Shown here: piece by piece, positions 1 through 5,826 of the stretch
Layout: the number at the start of each line of letters is the position of its first letter
Position numbering within the stretch: position 1 is the first letter of the stretch
Source: an uncultured Flammeovirgaceae bacterium
Lineage (GTDB): Bacteria; Bacteroidota; Bacteroidia; Cytophagales; Cyclobacteriaceae
Assembly (NCBI GenBank): GCA_937138955.1
Contig: CAKZPJ010000371.1
Location: forward strand, 1 to 7,191
Direction: 5' to 3'
DNA length: 7,191 nucleotides
The notes under the pieces: model-generated
The model's input: the letters and a program-made list of their open reading frames with translations, nothing else
The model's database searches: none
What the model was told of the DNA's origin: nothing
Made by a program: the position numbers and the translations under genes

Positions 1-54
1 ACCCAGGACCCACGCCTTAAAAGGGCGTTGCTCTACCAGCTGAGCTACTGATTC
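1..54 (-). tRNA. tRNA-Lys (UUU anticodon), 3' part cut off by window edge
   Basis: Read on the minus strand, the sequence gives a 7-base acceptor 5' strand (54-48), TA, a D arm starting GCTC with the AGCTGGTA loop and closing GAGC, then an anticodon stem ACGCC/GGCGT enclosing the loop CTTTTAA. The anticodon TTT lies at 21-19, so this decodes lysine. The variable region and the first half of the T arm (CCTGGGT) follow before the window ends. The missing part is the rest of the T arm and the acceptor 3' strand. No intron or defect is visible in the part present. It points away from the gene to its right. Confidence 0.95.
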
Positions 55-134
55 TTATGCAGTGGGATCGGATCATCGAGCAATTGCTTTTCTAAGAGCG
101 ATTCCCTTAATTGCGATGCAAAGGTAAGAGGCTC

Positions 135-887
135 ATGATGAATTTCCAAAAGGTACTTCGCAAATTTATACTTACCTCGTTGTTAGGTTATCTTAACATC
201 ATTGGAACTCAAATAGTTTGGGCAGATACGCCGATTAATCCTTTGATTGTTGAGGCTGATTCGATGTACAAATTACGGCAGTATACGGAATCTTTTCGGC
301 TGTATGAGCAACTGTTTTATGAAGAACAGCAAGCCTCACCCGCTATGCTACTTAAAATGGCTTTTATTCAAGAGAGCTTAAATGAATACAGTGAAGCACT
401 CTACTACCTGAATGAGTACTATCAGGCTACGTCGGATGAGTTGGCCATTGAGAAAATGCGCGAACTCTCTACCGAATATCAGCTACGGGGGTACGAGTAT
501 ACAGATTATGATCTCTTCTACAACCTACTTCGTAAGTATCGCTACTTTATCATCTTCGGGGTTAGTGCCTTATTATTAGCACTGCTGGCCTATTCAATCT
601 TTCGGAAATCAGAGAACCGAGCTCGTCTTAATGGACTAAGACTAGGGATGCTCCTAGCAATTGGTTTACTGTTTTATGTTACTAACTATTCGGTTGGCCC
701 TTCTTTAGCGATTATTATGAACGATTACGTGCCGATTATGAATGGCCCCTCTTCGGGAGCTGATGTGCTTTACATTAGTGAGAAAGGGCATCGAGTGCGG
801 GTAGAAGGGGAAGATGATGTTTGGGCAAAAATTGAGTGGAACGGCGAAACTGCCTATATCCGCCAGGGTAACCTCCGACCGATTTGA
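135..887 (+). CDS. TPR-like, two-helix membrane protein with C-terminal SH3 domain (BatE-like layout)
   Basis: The open frame can begin at 111, but the tandem ATGs at 135/138 are preferred: TAAGAGG lies just upstream and the protein then begins with a good signal peptide (basic MMNFQKVLRKF, hydrophobic stretch, possible cleavage after VWA near residue 30). From 135 it is 250 aa. Residues about 40-115 are helical, with TPR-like spacing (ADSMYKLRQYTESFRLYEQL, then SLNEYSEALYYLNEYY). Two membrane helices follow at about 137-156 and 168-186. Residues about 194-250 look like a bacterial SH3 domain (VLYISEKGHRVRV, DDVWAKIEWNGETAYI). This order matches the BatE proteins found in Bacteroidota Bat (aerotolerance) operons, but no other bat gene lies alongside in this window, so the function is not assigned. 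The TPR part is probably periplasmic and may bind protein or cell-wall ligands. The family resemblance is by recall, not by search. Confidence 0.75.
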   Translation: MMNFQKVLRKFILTSLLGYLNIIGTQIVWADTPINPLIVEADSMYKLRQYTESFRLYEQLFYEEQQASPAMLLKMAFIQESLNEYSEALYYLNEYYQATSDELAIEKMRELSTEYQLRGYEYTDYDLFYNLLRKYRYFIIFGVSALLLALLAYSIFRKSENRARLNGLRLGMLLAIGLLFYVTNYSVGPSLAIIMNDYVPIMNGPSSGADVLYISEKGHRVRVEGEDDVWAKIEWNGETAYIRQGNLRPI

Positions 888-1083
888 GAATTAGTGTTTG
901 AGTGTTATGGCGACCGTCGCGCGGTACTAAGTGCTGAAGCTCGATAAGAGTGGACTCAGAACTTTGAACTCGAGAACTCATAAGCTATAGCACCTTGAGA
1001 ACTATAACACTTTCCCCCAATGAACTTTATTTCACTAGAATTTCTTCTATTAATAAGATATTTTATACAATTAATTTCACTGA
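888..1083. repeat. Intergenic spacer with degenerate short repeats
   Basis: I see no gene in this 196-base spacer. It contains recurring GAACT-type units (GAACTTTGAACTC at 966-972 region, GAGAACTCATAA starting near 973, GAGAACTATAA starting near 998). An 8-base inverted pair, AGTGTTAT at 901-908 and ATAACACT at 1004-1011, brackets roughly 110 bases. The last 60 bases before hflX are strongly AT-rich (TTAATAAGATATTTTATAC) and would suit a promoter, but I cannot place consensus Bacteroidota -33/-7 boxes convincingly. No terminator with a T tract is evident. Confidence 0.4.
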
Positions 1084-2316
1084 ATGATACAACCCTTTTC
1101 AACCGCTCTTAAAAAAGAAACGGCCGTATTGGTTGCTCTAATTAATCAGAAACAGCCCGAACACAAGACCCACGAATACCTTGATGAATTAGCATTTTTG
1201 GCTGAAACTTCAGGAGCGATTACGTTAGAACGCTTTACTCAGCGGCTAGAGAAGCCGGATGTTACCACTTTTGTCGGTAAAGGAAAACTTAAAGAGATAG
1301 AGCAGTACGTGAAAGCTCATGAGGTAGACATGGTCATTTTTGACGATGATCTTACTCCTTCGCAAGTGCGAAACATTGAAATAGCAATGAAGTGCAAAGT
1401 GCTCGATCGTAGCCTGCTAATTCTGAACATATTTTCTATTCGAGCGCAAACTGCTCAAGCAAAATCCCAGGTGGAACTGGCACAGTATCAATACATTTTG
1501 CCGCGCTTAACTAAAATGTGGACGCACCTTTCTAAGCAAAAGGGTGGTATTGGTATGCGCGGTCCAGGTGAGAAAGAACTAGAGACTGACCGCCGGATTG
1601 TGCGGGATCGAATTGCCTTGTTTAGTAAGAAGTTGGAAAAGCTAGATAAGCAAAGTGCCACCCGGCGCAAATCACGACAGAAAGTAGTGCGGGTTGCTTT
1701 GGTCGGCTATACTAATGTCGGTAAATCTACTTTAATGCGTCTGCTTTCTAAGTCCGATGTGTTTGCTGAAGATAAACTGTTTGCCACAGTAGATTCTACG
1801 GTACGCAAGGTCGTCATCAACCAAATTCCTTTTTTACTGACGGATACAGTAGGGTTTATCCGCAAATTACCCCACACACTGATTGAGTGCTTTAAATCTA
1901 CCTTAGACGAGATTCGGGAAGCCGATATTCTACTGCACGTGGTGGATGTTTCGCATCCTTCGTTTGAGGAGCAAATTCAGATTGTGAACAAAACCCTAGC
2001 TGAGATTGGTACTGCCGATAAGCCTACTATTCTAGTATTCAACAAAGTAGATCAGCTACTGAATACCAAGCACGAACTGAACGGTCAGGATAATGGTGAG
2101 TACGATTACCAACCCCCAGTGACGCTGGAAGAACTAGAGAAAACCTATATGGGCCAGAATGGAGAAGATACCATTTTTATCTCTGCTGCCAATAAAATCA
2201 ATATTGACAAGCTCCGTCAGGTGATCTACGAGAAAGTAGCTGACAAGTACTTTACCATCTATCCCAATTATACGCGCACTGATTATTACAGTATGTACGA
2301 TGGTTCGGGTTCTTGA
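1084..2316 (+). CDS. hflX: GTPase HflX
   Basis: HflX is a cytoplasmic GTPase that binds the 50S subunit and helps split or rescue stalled ribosomes, notably under stress. The 410-aa protein has the HflX N-terminal domain (about 15-115, with TFVGKGKLKEI and VIFDDDLTPSQVRNIE) and the linker signature GGIGMRGPGEKELETDRR at 154-171. Its G domain has G1 GYTNVGKST (208-216), G2 region TVDSTVRK (235-242), G3 DTVGFI (254-259), G4 NKVD (320-323) and G5 SA (367-368). About 40 residues lie between G4 and G5, longer than in the E. coli protein, which I recall as usual in Bacteroidota. All nucleotide-binding motifs are intact. The ATG at 1084 has no clear Shine-Dalgarno. The stop codon overlaps the next gene's ATG (TGATG), so translation of the zeta-like gene is probably coupled to hflX. 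Confidence 0.96.
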   Translation: MIQPFSTALKKETAVLVALINQKQPEHKTHEYLDELAFLAETSGAITLERFTQRLEKPDVTTFVGKGKLKEIEQYVKAHEVDMVIFDDDLTPSQVRNIEIAMKCKVLDRSLLILNIFSIRAQTAQAKSQVELAQYQYILPRLTKMWTHLSKQKGGIGMRGPGEKELETDRRIVRDRIALFSKKLEKLDKQSATRRKSRQKVVRVALVGYTNVGKSTLMRLLSKSDVFAEDKLFATVDSTVRKVVINQIPFLLTDTVGFIRKLPHTLIECFKSTLDEIREADILLHVVDVSHPSFEEQIQIVNKTLAEIGTADKPTILVFNKVDQLLNTKHELNGQDNGEYDYQPPVTLEELEKTYMGQNGEDTIFISAANKINIDKLRQVIYEKVADKYFTIYPNYTRTDYYSMYDGSGS

Positions 2317-2885
2317 TGAAAAAACTTTATGTCATAGCTGGATGTAATGGTGCGGGCAAAACAACTGCTTCTTACACCATTCTTCCTGAAATACTGGATT
2401 GTAAAGAATTTGTCAATGCAGACGAAATAGCTAGAGGGCTTTCTCCTTTTCAACCCGAAAAGGTAGCAATCCAAGCGGGAAGGTTGATGCTAAATAGGAT
2501 CAAGACTTTAGTTTGTCTCGGTGAAAGCTTTGCCCTTGAGACAACTTTAGCAACAAAAAGCTACATGAATTTGATTGATGAAGCCAAAGAGAAAGGGTAT
2601 CAGATAACCCTTTTATTTTTTTGGCTTCGTTCAGTGGATTTAGCAATTATGAGGGTGAAAAATCGAGTGCAGGAGGGAGGGCATAATATTCCTGAAGATG
2701 TTATAAAACGAAGGTATGTAAGTGGTTTAAAGAATTTTTTTGATTTATACCTTCCTATTGTAGATAATTGGTTATTAGTAAACAATTCGGGTGAGAGTTA
2801 TGAGATTGTAGCGGAAAATACCTTGGAAGGAGTGGAAGTAAGCAACGAATTAATTTGGAATAAAATCAGAAAGGACTATGAGTGA
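2316..2885 (+). CDS. Zeta-toxin-family P-loop kinase (COG4185-like), putative toxin
   Basis: This 189-aa protein belongs to the zeta-toxin/AAA_33 group of P-loop kinases. Characterised zeta/PezT members phosphorylate UDP-N-acetylglucosamine-type sugars, but that substrate is not shown for this branch. Visible motifs are Walker A AGCNGAGKTT (8-17), NADEIARGLSP (34-44, carrying the Asp expected as general base), FALETTL (72-78), and a block RVKNRVQEGGHNIPEDVIKR at 113-132 followed by RY, which supplies the conserved arginines near ATP phosphates. I choose ATG 2316, which shares its A with the hflX stop. A TTG one codon upstream (2313) is also possible. It overlaps the small gene downstream by 8 bases. 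Base composition is low: line 2701-2760 has 16 G+C of 60, against 29 of 60 in hflX line 1921-1980. This suggests later acquisition. It has all expected motifs, so it looks active. Confidence 0.85.
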   Translation: MKKLYVIAGCNGAGKTTASYTILPEILDCKEFVNADEIARGLSPFQPEKVAIQAGRLMLNRIKTLVCLGESFALETTLATKSYMNLIDEAKEKGYQITLLFFWLRSVDLAIMRVKNRVQEGGHNIPEDVIKRRYVSGLKNFFDLYLPIVDNWLLVNNSGESYEIVAENTLEGVEVSNELIWNKIRKDYE

Positions 2886-3072
2886 AAATGAGGCACAGAT
2901 GAAGGAGGAGCGGGATAAAATTGTGCGAGGACTTGAGGAAACCTACCGTCGGCTCGTAGAATACAAAAAACAGATCAATAGCCCAATGGTCGTCATTAGA
3001 GATGGTAAGATTACGGAAGTAGATGCTAAAGATATGCCACCAACGGTATCATATAGGCGTAAAGCGAATTGA
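2878..3072 (+). CDS. Small charged protein, putative antitoxin/partner of the zeta-like kinase
   Basis: A 64-aa soluble protein that overlaps the end of the zeta-like gene by 8 bases. Residues about 4-33 are rich in Glu, Lys and Arg with helical periodicity (EERDKIVRGLEETYRRLVEY). They are followed by SPMVVIRDGKITEVDAKDMP (35-54), a segment that looks like a short beta-hairpin, and a basic tail. Small proteins of this shape commonly sit beside COG4185-type zeta-like kinases, which is why I infer an antitoxin or regulator. It does not look like the classical epsilon antitoxin, which lies upstream of zeta in plasmid systems. An internal ATG at 2899 is possible, but the overlap favours 2878. There is no membrane segment or signal peptide. 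Confidence 0.7.
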   Translation: MSENEAQMKEERDKIVRGLEETYRRLVEYKKQINSPMVVIRDGKITEVDAKDMPPTVSYRRKAN

Positions 3073-3113
3073 AGGGCTGATTTATTGATAATTTAGCTGT
3101 TGAATAGTGAGCG

Positions 3114-3497
3114 ATGAGTATGATGTTTAGAATAAAGTGCTATTTTAATCTTGGAACACTTTGCTTTATAATTGGACTAATTCTGACTGAAATCGGAGAA
3201 GTGCTAACTGTGTTCGTTGCCTTGGCTTTTAACTTAATGGTTTATCGGAAATTTAGGAACTCAAGGCAGAGTAAATTAAATGTATGGATAGCTATAGCTT
3301 CAATTTCAATAACTTTCTTGTCCTTTTTAATACAATATCAATATCGCAGAATTATTGATTGGGGTTGTCTTAAACATATTTCTGATTTTCAAGCCAATAC
3401 AAGCTATCTTCTTACAGCAATTCTATTCTCAACCGTTATTTGGGAGACTGGCATATCATTAATCAATAGAATATCTGGACAAATACTCGATAGCTAG
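3114..3497 (+). CDS. Small hypothetical membrane protein, about four helices
   Basis: I do not recognise this 127-aa protein. It has hydrophobic segments at about 13-27, 28-44, 57-75 and 97-117, separated by a basic loop (YRKFRNSRQSK, 44-54) and a polar loop (QYRRIIDWGCLKHISDFQ, 76-93). This is consistent with three or four membrane helices and a cytoplasmic basic loop. Three ATGs lie at 3114, 3120 and 3123 and I cannot choose firmly between them. It follows the putative antitoxin by 41 bases in the same direction and ends 16 bases before the oppositely oriented barrel-protein gene. It is very AT-rich (line 3121-3180 has 16 G+C of 60), like the zeta-like gene, suggesting it belongs to the same acquired segment. 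A role as cargo of that cassette is only a guess. Confidence 0.6.
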   Translation: MSMMFRIKCYFNLGTLCFIIGLILTEIGEVLTVFVALAFNLMVYRKFRNSRQSKLNVWIAIASISITFLSFLIQYQYRRIIDWGCLKHISDFQANTSYLLTAILFSTVIWETGISLINRISGQILDS

Positions 3498-3513
3498 CTG
3501 ACAAAGTAATCTA

Positions 3514-4314
3514 TCAAAAACTTAACTGAATACCGTTGGTAACTCGGTAGACAAACTTAGGAATTGGCACTACGGGACGATTTTCGTAGGTAAAACTGGC
3601 TGAGGTTTGTAAGGCCAACTTGGAGGTGATATTAACCAGAATATTCACATCGGCACTTACCCTGTGGCGGAAAAAATCCCGATCAGGATCGTAGCCGGTT
3701 TGAAAGTAGACAATAGAGCCGAACGCGATATTTTCACGAAGCTGCAATCGGCTGGTAACATAATTACTACTTTTCCAGAGAGCGAGCTCTACCAGACCAC
3801 CTTCTGCTCCCGGTCTTTCCCATTCCTCTCGTTCGCGCATAATACCCGTTCCGGCAAATAAACTGGACTTTTCTTCCCGATAGATACGAAAGCGCACTCC
3901 GCCTCCGACTAATTGCCGCGATTGCATCCCTCGTCCCTGATCGTACTGAATTTGCGCGAAATTTTCGTAAGAAATCACTTTCTTTCGTAGCCAGTTAATT
4001 CGGAAGTGACCGTAACCAGCACTATTAATCGCGGTTTCGCTAGTGGCGGTATACTGCAATTGACCAACGAGCAAAAAACTATGGTGCGTAGAGAAATAAG
4101 CTACATCCGAATTGGCTGAAAGACCAACAAATGATTTTTCGGTACCGTCATCGGTTAAACTTTGGTTGTTGGCGTTGAAACTTAACCCTATTGTACCTAA
4201 AAAATAATTGGCCGAATCACTCTTCGCTCTACTCTTTTCAACATTCAATATTTGCCCCCCGCAAGTACTAATAGTAAAAACAGTTAGAAGGGCAGCGGCG
4301 AAGAAGTGATACAT
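3514..4314 (-). CDS. DUF481-like outer-membrane beta-barrel protein
   Basis: From the ATG at 4314 the protein is 266 aa and starts with a signal peptide (MYHFFAAALLTVFTISTCGG), with the mature chain probably starting at QILNVEKSR. The frame stays open upstream to 4464, but that part overlaps the FKBP gene and would bury the signal peptide, so 4314 is preferred. The mature part consists of alternating amphipathic strands (FLGTIGLSFNANN, FLLVGQLQYTA, YGHFRINWLRKK, LVGGGVRFRIYREE, SRLQLRENIAFG, IVYFQTGYDP, LALQTSASFTYEN) and ends in Phe (IQLSF), typical of an outer-membrane barrel. The layout resembles DUF481 (YdiY-like) proteins, whose function is poorly defined. It begins 34 bases after the FKBP stop in the same direction, probably as one operon. 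A TATTTTTG (minus strand, 4339-4332) matches the Bacteroidota -7 pattern, but no suitable -33 box is seen. Confidence 0.8.
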   Translation of the reverse strand: MYHFFAAALLTVFTISTCGGQILNVEKSRAKSDSANYFLGTIGLSFNANNQSLTDDGTEKSFVGLSANSDVAYFSTHHSFLLVGQLQYTATSETAINSAGYGHFRINWLRKKVISYENFAQIQYDQGRGMQSRQLVGGGVRFRIYREEKSSLFAGTGIMREREEWERPGAEGGLVELALWKSSNYVTSRLQLRENIAFGSIVYFQTGYDPDRDFFRHRVSADVNILVNITSKLALQTSASFTYENRPVVPIPKFVYRVTNGIQLSF

Positions 4315-4348
4315 AGCAGATGTTATTTGCCGCAAAAATAGAAATTTC

Positions 4349-4855
4349 TCAAAAACGGATGCCATCAGGCATAATATATCGTTTCTGAATAATCTCATCG
4401 GCTTTAGCTTGTCTAACAAATAATATGCGCCCAGAAAAGTGTAAATCTTTTCCAGCCATTGCATGGTTTAAGTCTACTTTCAGGTGAGTAGGCTTTTTCT
4501 CAACCACCAAGCCGTTGCGTTGCTGCCCATCTTCTCCGGTAACGGCTACATACTGTCCCACATCACGAATGGTATCAGCCATTTCGTCGTCCACTACAAA
4601 TCGCTCAACCGGTATATCTACCACATTACTGGCCTGATGCAAGCCGTAGGCTTCTTTGCTTGGAATGGTAAATTCAAACGATTCTCCTGCGGGCAATCCG
4701 CGAATTCGGTCTTGGAACGACTGCAACAGATTATCGGAAGGGTAAAAGAAAATAAAAGGATAGGCCGTATCCATCACTTCCATCACGGGGCCTTGCTGGT
4801 TCTTTTCGCGTAACTCATAACTCATCGTTACGATGGTATTATCATCTATTCGCAT
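4349..4855 (-). CDS. SlyD-like FKBP-type peptidyl-prolyl cis-trans isomerase
   Basis: Peptidyl-prolyl isomerase/chaperone of the SlyD type, probably cytoplasmic since no signal peptide is visible. From ATG 4855 it is 168 aa and begins MRIDDNTIVTMSYELRE, the usual N-terminal strand. An upstream in-frame ATG at 4909 would add 18 residues that do not resemble the family. The FKBP core appears as DNLLQSFQDRIRGLPAGESF (41-60) plus FTIPSKEAYG (62-71). An insert-in-flap domain lies at about 76-140 (VVDIPVERF, VAVTGEDGQ, LKVDLNHAMAGKDLHFSG). It then returns to FVRQAKADEI. The His/Cys-rich metal-binding tail of E. coli SlyD is absent, so the tail-dependent nickel role is not expected. It is divergent from coaX, with 75 bases between, and upstream of the barrel-protein gene, so a link to envelope protein folding is conceivable but unproven. 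Confidence 0.88.
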   Translation of the reverse strand: MRIDDNTIVTMSYELREKNQQGPVMEVMDTAYPFIFFYPSDNLLQSFQDRIRGLPAGESFEFTIPSKEAYGLHQASNVVDIPVERFVVDDEMADTIRDVGQYVAVTGEDGQQRNGLVVEKKPTHLKVDLNHAMAGKDLHFSGRILFVRQAKADEIIQKRYIMPDGIRF

Positions 4856-4930
4856 AAAATGGGTGGTTTGCTTATGTGCTAAGAACCTACCATATTCGCC
4901 ATTGTTCAATAACCCTCTATTTTCGCTAAT
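4856..4930. promoter_or_regulatory. Divergent intergenic region between the FKBP gene and coaX
   Basis: This 75-base gap must hold start signals for both divergent genes. On the minus strand, TTG (4909-4907) and TAGGTTCT (4889-4882) are 17 bases apart and partly fit the Bacteroidota -33 TTG/-7 TAnnTTTG pattern (6 of 8 in the -7 box). On the plus strand, TATTTTCG (4918-4925) fits 7 of 8 positions of the -7 pattern but abuts the coaX start codon, so it would leave almost no leader. These are pattern matches only. Confidence 0.25.
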
Positions 4931-5689
4931 TTGATACTAGCCGTAGATATCGGTAACTCTAACATTGCCCTTGGTGTCTATGACCAACGGTGGGTTCATC
5001 ACTGGCGGTTGAGCACTGTTGCCAATAAAACAGCCGATGAGTACGCTATTCAGTTACAATCATTATTCGCTAACGAAAAAATTACGCTCAATGCTGTAAA
5101 GCAAATAGTAATGAGTAGCGTAGTGCCACCCCTAACGGCAACTTTTCAGCAGATGCTGACCCGATTGACTCAGCAGCAACCCTTAGTCATCAATACGTCA
5201 TTACGTACCGGACTATCTATTGCCACTGATCACCCACCCGAGTTAGGCACTGACTTGTTGGCTAATGCCGTAGCCGGACACCAACTTATTAAAAAGGACT
5301 GCGTAGTGGTAGACTTCGGTACGGCACTTTCGGTAGTCACAGTGAGCCAAGCGGGTGAAATTCAGGGAGTTTCTATTGCCCCTGGGTTGGAATCAGCCAT
5401 GAAAGCGTTATCTACTAATACCGCCCAACTGCCCTTTGTTCCTTTAGTGCCCCCTCCTTCAGTATTGGGAAAGAACACCACTCACGCCATTCAGTCGGGC
5501 ATTGTGCTAGGCTACGTGGGTTTAGTAGAAGGGTTGGTTAGCCGAATTGAGAAAGAACTGGGACGATCGGTAGAAGTGGTAGCGACCGGAGGGTTAGCCG
5601 AAGTGATTGCCCCACTAACGAGCCGTTTCAGCCGAGTAGAACCCTGGCTCACGCTAGACGGATTGCGTCAGATTGCTGCGCTTAATTAA
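4931..5689 (+). CDS. coaX: Type III pantothenate kinase
   Basis: CoaX phosphorylates pantothenate with ATP, the first committed step of coenzyme A synthesis, in the cytoplasm. The 252-aa length is normal. The ASKHA phosphate-1 motif DIGNSN (6-11), the WRLST/KTADEY block (25-38), the GTD motif (106-108, whose Asp is the expected catalytic base), DFGTA (128-132), IAPGLESAMKAL (149-160), TAQLPFV (164-170), and the C-terminal ATGGLA (218-223) and LTLDGL (240-245) are all present. The usual Arg after GxD is Leu (GTDLLANAVAG), and the usual ATTFD after DFGT is replaced by ALSVV. A TAA in frame at 4910-4912 and the absence of any ATG between it and the conserved start make TTG 4931 the only reasonable start codon. 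No Shine-Dalgarno is visible. Confidence 0.92.
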   Translation: MILAVDIGNSNIALGVYDQRWVHHWRLSTVANKTADEYAIQLQSLFANEKITLNAVKQIVMSSVVPPLTATFQQMLTRLTQQQPLVINTSLRTGLSIATDHPPELGTDLLANAVAGHQLIKKDCVVVDFGTALSVVTVSQAGEIQGVSIAPGLESAMKALSTNTAQLPFVPLVPPPSVLGKNTTHAIQSGIVLGYVGLVEGLVSRIEKELGRSVEVVATGGLAEVIAPLTSRFSRVEPWLTLDGLRQIAALN

Positions 5690-5826
5690 GCTGGAGATCG
5701 TTAAAAACAATTAACAATGAACAGTGAACAATTGATAATGGATATTGACTAGTGACGAAGGATAACCAACAATTGAACAATCGAGCCATTTAACAATTGA
5801 ACAGTTGAACCATTAACCATCGACCT
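5690..5826. repeat. Intergenic degenerate repeat array (AACAATTGA-type units)
   Basis: The 137-base spacer has no gene. AACAATTGA occurs exactly at 5727-5735, 5768-5776 and 5792-5800, with variants AACAATTAA (5706-5714) and AACAGTTGA (5800-5808) and looser copies such as ATGAACAGTGAAC (5717-5729) in between. The last part, 5791-5820, is nearly continuous units of about 8 to 10 bases. Each exact copy contains the palindrome CAATTG. It runs almost to the start codon of the next gene, so that gene's promoter must lie in or overlap the array. Confidence 0.6.

Noticed and set aside
1..54. tRNA-Lys as an integration site for a mobile element
   Set aside because: The tRNA 3' end, where integrases usually recombine, lies outside the window, and no integrase gene or repeated tRNA fragment is present on this side.
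909..926. GC-rich hairpin (ACCG/CGGT or GCGA/TCGC) as a terminator after the SH3 gene
   Set aside because: The stem is only four base pairs and no T tract follows, so it does not support a terminator call.
4315..4464. N-terminal extension of the barrel protein by 50 residues
   Set aside because: It overlaps the FKBP coding end and would place the signal peptide internally. The ATG at 4314 gives a proper secreted protein.
4484..4813. A 109-codon open frame on the plus strand opposite the FKBP gene
   Set aside because: It lies wholly antisense to a well-supported isomerase gene, and its translation has no recognisable domain and the irregular composition of a shadow frame.
5701..5826. CRISPR array
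   Set aside because: The units are only about 9 bases, imperfect and without spacers of uniform length, and no cas gene is nearby.
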